DNA of 64,000 nt from Dyella solisilvae (GTDB lineage Bacteria; Pseudomonadota; Gammaproteobacteria; Xanthomonadales; Rhodanobacteraceae), in contig NZ_QQSY01000003.1 in assembly GCF_003351225.1 (NCBI RefSeq), positions 214,484 through 278,483 on the forward strand, given 5' to 3'. Below the pieces are notes generated by a model, which saw only the letters and a list, made by a program, of their open reading frames with translations, had not been told where the DNA came from and ran no database searches. Below are positions 41,996 to 50,591 of the stretch, piece after piece. A program made the translations under genes and the position numbers. Every line of letters starts with the position of its first letter. Within the stretch, counting starts at the first letter, position 1.

Positions 41996-42927
41996 TGAAC
42001 ATGCCACGCACGATCGCCGAGTATCTCGAACAGCTGCGCGCAGCCTTGCGCGGGGCGGATCCGGCGCTGATCCAGGATGCCTTGTACGACGCCGAGGAAC
42101 ATCTGCGCTCGGAACTGGCGGAAAACCCGCAACGCAGCGAGGCGGACATGCTCGCTCATGTGGTGGGCACCTATGGCGCGCCGGACGAAGTGGCGGACAT
42201 CTACCGCGACCAGGAGATCAAGATCCAGCGCGCGCTGCGTCCGCCGCCGGCGCCCAAGCGTCGCTCCATCTTCGGCCGCTTCTTTGGCGTGGCCGCCGAT
42301 TCGCGCACCTGGGGCGCCATGTTCTACATGGTGCTCGCGCTGGCCACCGGCATCTTCTATTTCGTGTGGGCGGTGACCGGTGTGTCGCTGTCGATGGGTT
42401 TGTCCGTGCTGATCATCGGCATCCCCTTCATCGTGCTGTTCCTCGGTACGGTCCGCGCTCTGTCGCTGCTGGAAGGCCGTATTGTGGAAACCATGCTGGG
42501 CGTGCGCATGCCGCGCCGGCCGCCGTATCCGGTGCGCCATGGGCAGACGCTGTGGCAGCGCATCGGCGCCATCTTCACCGACGGACGCACCTGGACCACG
42601 CTGTTCTACATGGTCCTGATGTTGCCGCTGGGCATCCTGTATTTCACGCTGACGGTGACCCTGATGGCGGTATCGCTGGCCTTCATTGCCTCGCCGGTCG
42701 CCTATCTGCTCGGTCGGTACGACGCCTTCGGCTGGTTTACCAACGACCAGATCACCATCAACTGGGGCATGGGGCCGCACGTGCCGACGCTTGGCGATGG
42801 CATCGTGCTCTGCGTGATCGGCATCATCCTGCTGTTCGCCACGCTGCACCTGGTGCGCGGTCTGGGCAAGTTGCATGGCCATATCGCCAAGGGCTTGCTG
42901 GTGCCTTCGGTTGAGCGGGCTGCGTGA
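41995..42927 (+). CDS. HAAS-domain membrane protein
   Basis: 310 residues. N-terminal soluble HAAS/DUF1700-like helical domain (about 1-75; YLEQLRAALRGADPALI, DALYDAEEHLRSEL). Two similar membrane blocks follow, each with paired helices starting RTWGAMFYMVLA and RTWTTLFYMVLM, joined by a basic loop. Proteins with this layout are normally encoded with PadR regulators, as here, and seem to act as membrane sensors or partners, though the mechanism is not established. The ATG overlaps the PadR stop by one base. Confidence 0.82.
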   Translation: MNMPRTIAEYLEQLRAALRGADPALIQDALYDAEEHLRSELAENPQRSEADMLAHVVGTYGAPDEVADIYRDQEIKIQRALRPPPAPKRRSIFGRFFGVAADSRTWGAMFYMVLALATGIFYFVWAVTGVSLSMGLSVLIIGIPFIVLFLGTVRALSLLEGRIVETMLGVRMPRRPPYPVRHGQTLWQRIGAIFTDGRTWTTLFYMVLMLPLGILYFTLTVTLMAVSLAFIASPVAYLLGRYDAFGWFTNDQITINWGMGPHVPTLGDGIVLCVIGIILLFATLHLVRGLGKLHGHIAKGLLVPSVERAA

Positions 42928-42947
42928 ACGATCGTGGGTAAGCCGTC

Positions 42948-42986
42948 ATCACCTCTCCGCTGGCTTGTTGCGCACGGAGAGGTGAT
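42948..42986. terminator. bidirectional hairpin between convergent genes
   Basis: ATCACCTCTCCG, 15-base loop, CGGAGAGGTGAT, a perfect 12-bp stem ending 8 bases before the convergent DUF1501 gene. Confidence 0.65.
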
Positions 42987-42994
42987 TCGGTGGG

Positions 42995-44194
42995 TCACAC
43001 GAGTTGGAGGTCTCGCGGCTTGGAGCCCGGGAATACCGTCTGCAGCTGGCTGTTGGACAGCCCCCACATGCGCCCCATCAGACTGCCGAGCATGTCGCGG
43101 TAGTTGGTGAGCACAGGATAGTCGCGGTTCTGCAGCAGGCTTTGGGCATTCACCGCCACCTGCGAGCCGGCGATGCGGCCGCCGTTGACCTTGCCGCCCA
43201 GCACCCAATAGACCGTGCCGTGCCCATGGTCGGTGCCCTTGTTGCCGTTCTCACGGAAGGTGCGGCCGAATTCCGAAACGACCACCACCACGGTGTTGTT
43301 CCACTCGTCGCCGAGCGCGTCGGCGTAGGCCGCCAGGCCCTTGCCGAGGTTGGTCAGGTTATTGGCCAGCCCGCCGGTCGTGCTGCCCTGGTTGACGTGG
43401 GTGTCCCAGCCGCCGACATCAACGAAGCCGAGCCGGAACTGGTCGCGCATCATGGTGGCGATGCGATGCGTTTCGTCAGCGAAGTTCTTGGCGTTGGCTG
43501 CGCCGCGATTGGCTTTCATCATCTCGTCCTGCAATTCCTTCGAGACGGTCTGGCGCAGTTCCAGGCCATCGGCGGCGGCCGAGGCGAGTGAGGTGTCGCG
43601 GTACATGCCCGCAAGAATGCCGGCCTGGCGATCGTCGAACACCGGCTTGGAGTTGCCGCGCAGGGAGATGTTGGGGATGTCGTGGTTGGCGCCCTGGAAG
43701 GTCAGGGGTAGGGCGTCGGTGAAGGCGATCGACGGCACATTGGTCATCTGCCCGGACAGGCGCGCAAGGAAGCCGGAGCGGTAGTCGCTGCGCGCGCTGC
43801 TCGGTTCGCCCGATTCGATGTTGTCCTGCGTTTCGAAATGGCTGCGCGAGAGGTCGTCGGTGCCGGCAAACGGCACGAAGGCCAGCTGGCGCTTCTGCCA
43901 TAGCGGGTAGAGCGACTCGCGCAACACCGGATTGAGGCCCCATTCGGCATCCAGGCCGAGTGCACTGTTCTGGTTGTAGGGATCGGGCCGGGCGATCGAC
44001 AGGGTGGGGCGCGACTCGTAGTAGAAGTCGCTGCTGTACGGAATTAGCAGGTTGTTGCAGTCGTAGCCGCCACGCAGGAACACCAGCAGGAAGCGCGGGC
44101 TGTTGGCAGGGGCGGCGAACAGCCTGCCGGAAAAGGTGAGGGCGGGTGCGGCGACGGCGGCAGCGGCGGCGAGCAGGAATTCGCGGCGATTCAT
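42995..44194 (-). CDS. DUF1501 exported protein
   Basis: 399 residues from ATG at 44194. Twin-arginine-like signal (MNRREFLLAAAAAVA, then APALTF). The alkaline-phosphatase-like family DUF1501 is recognised by FLLVFLRGGYDCNNLL, GGWDTHVNQG and VVVVSEFGRTFRENG, DHGHG. Its metal-type residues are present, but enzymatic function is not established. It follows the DUF1800 gene by 11 bases on the same strand, the standard pairing of these two families. Confidence 0.9.
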   Translation of the reverse strand: MNRREFLLAAAAAVAAPALTFSGRLFAAPANSPRFLLVFLRGGYDCNNLLIPYSSDFYYESRPTLSIARPDPYNQNSALGLDAEWGLNPVLRESLYPLWQKRQLAFVPFAGTDDLSRSHFETQDNIESGEPSSARSDYRSGFLARLSGQMTNVPSIAFTDALPLTFQGANHDIPNISLRGNSKPVFDDRQAGILAGMYRDTSLASAAADGLELRQTVSKELQDEMMKANRGAANAKNFADETHRIATMMRDQFRLGFVDVGGWDTHVNQGSTTGGLANNLTNLGKGLAAYADALGDEWNNTVVVVVSEFGRTFRENGNKGTDHGHGTVYWVLGGKVNGGRIAGSQVAVNAQSLLQNRDYPVLTNYRDMLGSLMGRMWGLSNSQLQTVFPGSKPRDLQLV

Positions 44195-44205
44195 GGCGGT
44201 CGGCC

Positions 44206-45762
44206 TCAGCGATAGTTGAAGTCGGGTGAGGAGAGCAGGAAGGTGTTCCATTCCTGCTGGGAGGTGGCCTTGGCCAGCGCGTCACGCGTGGACGGGGTCA
44301 GGCGTGGGTCAAAGGTGTCGTAGTACAGCCGCGTGGTGAGCATCGGGAAGTCGCCGCCGATCTTGGGCGTGCCCTCGGGCGTCAGCAGGCGATTGTTGCC
44401 GGTGCCGATCGCGTTGGCGATCTCGAAGCGTTTGGCCATCTGCCCGGAGCTGGACCAGCCGCTGCCGTCCAGCGGCCAGCCATCGGGCGTCAGTCGGCCA
44501 AACACCGGTTCACCCAGCTGGTTGAGCCAGTTGAGCAGCGGCTTGCCATTGGCGATGGCCTTGTCTCCGTAGGCCATGCGCACCGAGGACACCACGAACT
44601 GCATCGGGTCCTTGAATTTCTTGCCGTAGCTCTCGGCCAGTTCCCTGGAGTCGAGCATGGTGCGCAGCACTTCGGCAATGTCGCCATCGGTGCGCTGGAA
44701 GGTCTTGGCCATCCTGGCCACCAACTCCGGCGGCGGCTCGTCGGCCACGAAGTACTCGGCCAGCTTCCTGGAGATGAACTGCCCACAGGCTGGCTGGCGG
44801 GTGATCAGATCGACCGCCTGGGTCACTTCGTCGAAGCCGCTGCCCTTGATCTTCTGGCCGAGCAGCACCTTGTCGCTGTAGTCGTGGCGCATGGGGTTGA
44901 ATTCGAACATGCCCTTGCGCACGAACATCGCGGCGTAGCGCGGATGCCGCTGCAGGCCCGGGCGATCACGCAGCGGCGCCACGCCCGAGCCGGTAAGGAT
45001 CAGCGCCAGTTGCTGCACGTCCTGCTGGGTGTAGCCCGAGCCCACGCCCAACGTGTGCAGCTCCATCAGTTCGCGCGCGTAGTTCTCGTTGACGTGGTCC
45101 TTGGCATTCTGCGCGTTGTCCAGGAACTCCATCATCGCCGGGCTTTGCAGCGTGGCCATGACCAGATCGCGGAACTTGCCCAGTGCGTGGGGGCGGATGG
45201 TGTTCTGCACATAGTCGTTGGCCACCCAGCGTACGCGGCCCTTGGCGCCGTACACGCTGAAATGGTTCAGCCAGAACCACACCATCTGTTCTTTCAGCTG
45301 GTTCTCGCCATAGATGGCCTGCAGCATTTCGATCTGCTGAGCCTGCTGCAGCAAGTCGTTGCCGTGTTGCTGCTGGGCCTTTTTGGCGTCGTTCTTGGCG
45401 TCGCCGTCCGGCATGTTCTTGATCTTCTCCTGCTCGTCCCGGAAGTTGGTGAGCAGTTGCTCGATCGGGGTGGTGGCCACCTCGTAAGTGTTGATCAGCG
45501 CGGTGACCTGGGCGGGCAAGTCATCGCCCTCGTAGCCGTCGACCTGCAGCTCGAGGAAGCGCGATCGGCCCAGGTCGCGATACCGGGAAACGGTGGTGCT
45601 GTCGAGCTCGAAGCCATCGCGGCGCAGCCAGGCCACGTCATCCGGGGAAAGCGGGCGAGGATCCCGCGCCATGGCGCCGGCGGGGCCGAGCGCCAGCAGC
45701 AGGCCAAGGGTCACCAGCAGGGGGCGGATGCCGCCGGAAGGCGGTTTCGGGGTGTCGCGCAT
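44206..45762 (-). CDS. DUF1800 exported protein
   Basis: 518 residues from ATG at 45762, with AGGAAACC upstream. Signal peptide (RPLLVTLGLLLALGPAGAMA), then the DUF1800 helical domain with typical stretches MVWFWLNHFSVYG, NENYARELMELHTLGVG, YTQQDVQQLALILTG and GKIKGSGF-type downstream parts. Function unknown; exported and nearly always paired with a DUF1501 gene, as here. It extends about 400 bases from the next gene on its upstream side. Confidence 0.9.
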   Translation of the reverse strand: MRDTPKPPSGGIRPLLVTLGLLLALGPAGAMARDPRPLSPDDVAWLRRDGFELDSTTVSRYRDLGRSRFLELQVDGYEGDDLPAQVTALINTYEVATTPIEQLLTNFRDEQEKIKNMPDGDAKNDAKKAQQQHGNDLLQQAQQIEMLQAIYGENQLKEQMVWFWLNHFSVYGAKGRVRWVANDYVQNTIRPHALGKFRDLVMATLQSPAMMEFLDNAQNAKDHVNENYARELMELHTLGVGSGYTQQDVQQLALILTGSGVAPLRDRPGLQRHPRYAAMFVRKGMFEFNPMRHDYSDKVLLGQKIKGSGFDEVTQAVDLITRQPACGQFISRKLAEYFVADEPPPELVARMAKTFQRTDGDIAEVLRTMLDSRELAESYGKKFKDPMQFVVSSVRMAYGDKAIANGKPLLNWLNQLGEPVFGRLTPDGWPLDGSGWSSSGQMAKRFEIANAIGTGNNRLLTPEGTPKIGGDFPMLTTRLYYDTFDPRLTPSTRDALAKATSQQEWNTFLLSSPDFNYR

Positions 45763-45954
45763 GCGTCGGGTTTCCTGGTGGCAAGGTGGAACGACGGCGT
45801 TGGCTCGGCAGTGTCAACGCGGTAGTTGACGTCCGGCTTACTGAGTTTTCGGGGCCGGCGGCGTGTCCGTTGGGCGCAGATTCATACGGCGGTCGCGGGC
45901 GACGAATACGGCCCGGGAGCGACCGGCGGGCGCTCCATGCGGAGGCGAACGGAG

Positions 45955-46242
45955 TCAGAACTCGTCGACGAATTCGACGACGGCTCCAAGCAGGCCAGCC
46001 TCGACTTCGGTCACGGCGCGCACTGCGGCGGCATGCAGCTGGTCCGCCGCCCGTACCTCGATGAGGAACAGCTCGCTGCTGTTGTCTTCGGTCAGATCGC
46101 CGGAGCTGGCGTCGTCGCGCGGAAAGGGCGTTTCATCGTCCAGCTCTTCGACGTGCTCGATGCCGTCGATGCCGTGCAGGATCGTAAGTAGGGTATCCGC
46201 GTCGTCGCGGTTGCCGGTCATGCGGATGCGGATCGTGGGCAT
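45955..46242 (-). CDS. hypothetical small acidic protein
   Basis: 95 residues. Alternating strands and helices (PTIRIRMTGNRDDADTLL, IDGIEHVEELDD, SSELFLIEVRAADQL, AAAVRAVTEVEAGLLGAVVEFV) fit a small ferredoxin-like fold. Strongly acidic, no signal peptide, no motif. Divergent from the methyltransferase gene. Unknown function. Confidence 0.55.
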   Translation of the reverse strand: MPTIRIRMTGNRDDADTLLTILHGIDGIEHVEELDDETPFPRDDASSGDLTEDNSSELFLIEVRAADQLHAAAVRAVTEVEAGLLGAVVEFVDEF

Positions 46243-46368
46243 GGTGGACGGGTCCCAGTTCCTGCAGACCTATGCTGGGCCAAGGCATGTTCATGGCAGG
46301 TGATTCCCGGCGCCCTCGGCGATCATCGTGCGCAGGCCCTAAAATGGGACGTTTGCCGGAGATCCGCT

Positions 46369-46977
46369 GTGCCCAAGGTTTACGACGAAGCCTATTTCGA
46401 CAAGTGGTATCGCCATCCCGACCACTCCGTGGGTTCGCCTGCCGAGCTTCGGCGCAAGGTGGCGATGGTGGTGGCGCAGGCCGAGTACTACCTGGGGCGG
46501 CCGGTGCGAACCGTGCTGGACGTGGGATGCGGCGAGGGGGTGTGGCGGGCGCCGCTGCGCGCGCTGCGGCCGGGCATCCATTACCAGGGGCTGGACGCCA
46601 GCGAGTACGCCGTGGCGCGCTACGGACGTCGTCGCAATATCGGGCTGGCTCGGTTCGGGCAACTGGAATATCTGCGCTTCGATCACCGCTTCGACCTGAT
46701 CGTGTGCACGGACGTACTGCATTACCTCAAGCCCGCCGAAATCCGTGCTGGCCTCGCCGGCATCAGCGACATGCTGGAGGGCGTGGCCTTCCTCGAGGTG
46801 TTCACCAACAAGGATGGGGTGGATGGCGACCTCGATGGCTTCCACTCGCGCGCGCCGTCCTGGTACCTGAAGGCGTTCGGCGAGGCCGGCCTGCTGCCGT
46901 GCGGTTCGCATTGTTACCTCGGTCCGCGGCTTGAGCGGCGGATAGCGGCGCTGGAACGGGCGCAACTGCCGGCCTGA
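46369..46977 (+). CDS. SAM-dependent class I methyltransferase
   Basis: 202 residues. GTG 46369 is chosen as start: GGAG lies 8 bases upstream and the protein then begins VPKVYDEAYFDKWY, the usual start of this group. The SAM-binding motif I is VLDVGCGEGVW, motif II YQGLDASEYAV, and the DLIVCTDVLHYL stretch follows. Substrate unknown; the short C-terminal domain after FLEVFTNKDG and the HSRAPSWYLKAF stretch is characteristic of small-molecule or lipid methyltransferases. Single gene. Confidence 0.82.
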   Translation: MPKVYDEAYFDKWYRHPDHSVGSPAELRRKVAMVVAQAEYYLGRPVRTVLDVGCGEGVWRAPLRALRPGIHYQGLDASEYAVARYGRRRNIGLARFGQLEYLRFDHRFDLIVCTDVLHYLKPAEIRAGLAGISDMLEGVAFLEVFTNKDGVDGDLDGFHSRAPSWYLKAFGEAGLLPCGSHCYLGPRLERRIAALERAQLPA

Positions 46978-47066
46978 GGTTTCCTGGATGGGGCGTGCGC
47001 CGTATCGCGAAGAGTCCACGGAGCGATGCGGCTGCGGCCCCTTCGTCGCGCGCCGGAACCGAGACG

Positions 47067-48392
47067 TCAGAACTCCAGGTGTGCGCGCAGAGCAACAAAG
47101 CGGGCAGGACCACGGTCGCGGTTGTAGCCGGGGTTGTGGATGAGCTGCAGGTCCGGGCTGAGCGTCAGGTGCGCGATGGGGGTGAAGCTGTAGTACGCCT
47201 CGAGGATCTGCTCCCGGCCGTAGTTCAGGGCGCCATCGCCGAGCACGAAGCCATTGCCACCCAGCGCGAGGTATTCGCGGTGGTCGGGGGACAAGCCGTT
47301 GACGTTCAGCGCCACGGCGACGTGGTCGGTGGGGCGGCCCCAATGCACGCCGGAGAGCTGGAAGCCGCCGCTGAGCGTGCGGTCCACTTCGGTGAATACG
47401 AAGGACTCGGTGCGGCCATCGTTCCAGCCGGCGCGCATGAACAGGCCGGTGTCGCCATCGTCCGCCAGTGGCAGTTCGCCGTTGAGTCCGAAGCCGTACT
47501 TGTGCCGCCCGGGCTGGTCGTCGGCGCGGATGTCGGGTGGTTCGCCGGTCGCCAGTGCGATGGCGATGGCGTCGCGATAGATGCCCATGCGCGCGATGTT
47601 GCTGAAAGCGAGGAAGCGCAGCGCCCAGCCGTCGGGCCGGGGTTGCACGGTCAGCTCCACTTGCTGGCCCCGCGAGTCGCTCAGTGCGCTCACCAGGCGC
47701 TGGCCATTGGCCTCGTACGGCATGCGATAGATGCCGTAGCGCAGGCTCCAGCCGCTCTCGATCCAGGCCAGCATGGCGCCGAGGGTGTAGCCACGCGTGT
47801 CGGCGGCGAAGTCCCAGGCGGTGTTGTTGAACAGCGACCAGTTCATGAACTGCGTGCGCGTGCTGCCGGCGTAGCGGTTCTTGTCGAAGTCGTCGTTCAC
47901 AGCCATCTTGCCGACCTTCACTTCGACGCGTTGGTCGGCTTCCTGGCCGGGCAACTGGTCCTGCCCGCGCTCCACCGCCGTGGTCTCATCGCCCAGCGGC
48001 AACATCCAGCGCAGATAGGCCCGGGCCAGGTAGGGATCCTTGCCCAGCGATACGGTGCCCGAGCGGATCACGTCGCCATTAGTGAGGCCGCCGAGGCCGG
48101 TGGCGCCGGACACGCCTTCGCCCTTGAACATTTCCACGTCCGTGTAGAGCTGCAGGTGGCCCGGCAGCGCCACCCCGAAATACGCGCCGAAGGTGTGCGA
48201 GCGCGCGGTATCACCCTGCGGGCGCAGGCTCATCGGGCCCTCGTAGGGCGAATGCAGCGAGTCCTGGTGCTGGTCGACGAAGGTGTACTGGGCGCCGAGC
48301 CACTGCGGCACGAACAGCGCCGCCTCGTCCGCATTGGCGGCGAACGGGGCTAGCAGCAGGGAGACAGCAAGCGGGACGGTCTTCAGTCGCAT
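47067..48392 (-). CDS. OprB-like carbohydrate-selective porin
   Basis: 441 residues from ATG at 48392. Signal peptide (MRLKTVPLAVSLLLAPFAANA), then the OprB-family beta barrel: LFVPQWLGAQYTFVDQHQ, an alternating-strand body, conserved GKMAVNDDFDKNRYA, TRTQFMNWSLFNNTAWDFAAD, and a terminal strand ending in aromatic Phe (LRAHLEF), as required for outer-membrane insertion. Forms a sugar or general-solute channel. No transporter genes flank it. Confidence 0.85.
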   Translation of the reverse strand: MRLKTVPLAVSLLLAPFAANADEAALFVPQWLGAQYTFVDQHQDSLHSPYEGPMSLRPQGDTARSHTFGAYFGVALPGHLQLYTDVEMFKGEGVSGATGLGGLTNGDVIRSGTVSLGKDPYLARAYLRWMLPLGDETTAVERGQDQLPGQEADQRVEVKVGKMAVNDDFDKNRYAGSTRTQFMNWSLFNNTAWDFAADTRGYTLGAMLAWIESGWSLRYGIYRMPYEANGQRLVSALSDSRGQQVELTVQPRPDGWALRFLAFSNIARMGIYRDAIAIALATGEPPDIRADDQPGRHKYGFGLNGELPLADDGDTGLFMRAGWNDGRTESFVFTEVDRTLSGGFQLSGVHWGRPTDHVAVALNVNGLSPDHREYLALGGNGFVLGDGALNYGREQILEAYYSFTPIAHLTLSPDLQLIHNPGYNRDRGPARFVALRAHLEF

Positions 48393-48460
48393 CGAGTCGA
48401 GGGCGTAGCGGAAGATCGGTGTAGCCACCTTATCGCAGGCGGAGGGCGTCTCCCAATGCA

Positions 48461-48486
48461 GAAGGGCCGCCTTGCGGCGGCCCTTC
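48461..48486 (-). terminator. hairpin at the end of typA
   Basis: GAAGGGCCGCC, loop TTGC, GGCGGCCCTTC; perfect 11 bp, starting 20 bases past the typA stop on the minus strand. Confidence 0.7.
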
Positions 48487-48505
48487 GTGCGTTGCTTGGG
48501 AGCGA

Positions 48506-50356
48506 TCAGCCCGCGGCGCGCGAGGCCTTCTTGCGATCGTTTTCCGTCAGGTGCTTCTTGCGCATGCGGATCTCCTTCGGGGTGACTTCGACCAGCTCGT
48601 CGTCGTCGATGAAGTCCAGCGCCTGCTCCAGCGAGAACTTGGTCGCCGGGGTCAGCTGGATCGCATCGTCCTTGCCCGAGGCGCGCATGTTGGTCAGCGG
48701 CTTGGGCTTGATGGCGTTGACGGTGAGGTCGTTGTCCTTGGCGTGGATGCCGATCAGCTGGCCTTCGTACACCGAGTCACCTTCCGCGGCGAACAGCTTG
48801 CCGCGATCCTGCAGGGGCCCGAGCGAGTAGGCCGGGGTGGTGCCACCGGCGTTGGCGATCATCACGCCGTTGGGGCGCTTGGCGATGGCGACCGGCGTGT
48901 ACGGACCGTAGTGGTCGAACACGTGGAACAGCAGGCCCGAACCCTGGGTCAGAGTCTTGAACTGGTTCTGGAAGCCGATCAGGCCACGGGCCGGGATCAG
49001 GTATTCAAGGCGCACGCGGCCCTGGCCGTCCGACACCATGTTCTTCAGGTCACCCTTGCGGATGCCCAGGCGCTCCATCACGCCGCCCTGGTGCTGCTCT
49101 TCGATGTCGACCACCAACTGCTCGATCGGCTCCATCTTCTGGCCGTCGATTTCCTTGATGATCACTTCCGGACGCGACACGGCCAGCTCGTAGCCTTCGC
49201 GGCGCATGTTTTCGATCAGCACCGACAGATGCAGTTCGCCGCGGCCCGAGACCAGGAACTTGTCGGCGTCGGAACCGTCTTCCACGCGCAGCGCCACGTT
49301 GTGGACCTTCTCGCGGTCCAGGCGCTCACGCAGCTGGCGGCTGGTGAGGAACTTGCCGCCCGACAGATCCTTGTTGCCGACGAACGGCGAGTTGTTGACC
49401 TGGAAGGTCATGCTGATCATCGGCTCGTCGACGCTCAGCGCCGGCAGCGCTTCCGGCACGTCTGGCGAGGTGACGGTGTCGGAAATGGTCAGCTCGGGGA
49501 TGCCCGAGATGGCGACGATGTCACCGGCTTCGGCGGTTTCCTGCTCGATGCGCTCGAGGCCGAGGAAGCCGAGCACCTGGCCGATCTTGCCCTGGCGCTT
49601 CTTGCCATGGCGATCGATCACGGCGACCTGCATGCCCTTCTTCAGGGTGCCGCGCTGGATGCGGCCGATGCCGATGACGCCGACGAAGTTGTTGTGGTCC
49701 AGCTGGCTGATGCGCATCTGGAAGCCGCCTTCCGGATCGACGTCCGGCTTCGGCGCGTGCTGCATGATCGCTTCGTACAGCGGGGTCATGTCGCCTTCGC
49801 GGGCATTTTCGTCCAGCGAGGCGTAACCGTTCAGCGCCGAGGCGTAGACGATCGGGAATTCCATCTGCTCGTCGGTGGCGCCGAGCTTCTCGAACAGATC
49901 CCACACCTGCTCGACCACCCATTCCGGACGGGCACCCGGACGGTCGACCTTGTTGACCACGACGATGGGCTTGAAGCCCATGGCGAACGCCTTCTGGGTC
50001 ACGAAGCGCGTCTGCGGCATCGGGCCGTCCATCGCGTCGACCAGGATCAGCACGGTGTCCACCATCGACAGCACGCGCTCCACCTCGCCGCCGAAGTCGG
50101 CGTGGCCTGGGGTGTCGACGATGTTGATGCGGTTCTTGGTGCCGGTCTTCTTGTCCGTCCAGGTGATGGCCGTGTTCTTGGCCAGGATCGTGATGCCACG
50201 CTCCTTTTCCTGGTCGTTGCTGTCCATCACGCGCTCGGCCAGCACGGTGCGCTCATTGAGCGTGCCGGACTGTTTCAGCAGCTGATCGACGAGCGTGGTC
50301 TTGCCATGGTCGACGTGGGCGACGATGGCGATATTGCGCAGATTTTCGATGGACAT
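48506..50356 (-). CDS. typA: ribosome-associated GTPase TypA/BipA
   Basis: 616 residues from ATG at 50356 ([21 protein letters not shown]). G1 is [10 protein letters not shown], the switch II motif DTPGHADF and the NKVDRPGA specificity motif are present, followed by EF-G-like domains II, III and V and the BipA-specific C-terminal part ([19 protein letters not shown]). This translational GTPase binds ribosomes under stress or cold and helps assembly. Length fits the family. Upstream in-frame ATGs extend the frame but give non-conserved residues. Divergent from the lipoprotein hydrolase. Confidence 0.97.
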   Translation of the reverse strand: MSIENLRNIAIVAHVDHGKTTLVDQLLKQSGTLNERTVLAERVMDSNDQEKERGITILAKNTAITWTDKKTGTKNRINIVDTPGHADFGGEVERVLSMVDTVLILVDAMDGPMPQTRFVTQKAFAMGFKPIVVVNKVDRPGARPEWVVEQVWDLFEKLGATDEQMEFPIVYASALNGYASLDENAREGDMTPLYEAIMQHAPKPDVDPEGGFQMRISQLDHNNFVGVIGIGRIQRGTLKKGMQVAVIDRHGKKRQGKIGQVLGFLGLERIEQETAEAGDIVAISGIPELTISDTVTSPDVPEALPALSVDEPMISMTFQVNNSPFVGNKDLSGGKFLTSRQLRERLDREKVHNVALRVEDGSDADKFLVSGRGELHLSVLIENMRREGYELAVSRPEVIIKEIDGQKMEPIEQLVVDIEEQHQGGVMERLGIRKGDLKNMVSDGQGRVRLEYLIPARGLIGFQNQFKTLTQGSGLLFHVFDHYGPYTPVAIAKRPNGVMIANAGGTTPAYSLGPLQDRGKLFAAEGDSVYEGQLIGIHAKDNDLTVNAIKPKPLTNMRASGKDDAIQLTPATKFSLEQALDFIDDDELVEVTPKEIRMRKKHLTENDRKKASRAAG

Positions 50357-50591
50357 GAGGTCGACTCGGGCGGCTCGAGGGCCGTCGCGTGAGGTTTTAG
50401 AGGGGTTAACTGGAGGATTATACGTACTTATGTGACAGATTGCCTGAAGCAAGGCCACGCCGGTCTCAAACCCGGGCGAGCGAGCGTCTTTGCGCCCTTG
50501 GAGCGGGCTGCCGTCACCTGGGGGAAACCGCCCCTATGCTCTACTCCGGCGCGTTCCAGGGGGCATGCTTCGCCTGCGGAAGGTGGACGGG

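Noticed and set aside
48551..50392. 613-codon plus-strand frame opposite typA
   Set aside because: Shadow of a universally recognisable GTPase gene.
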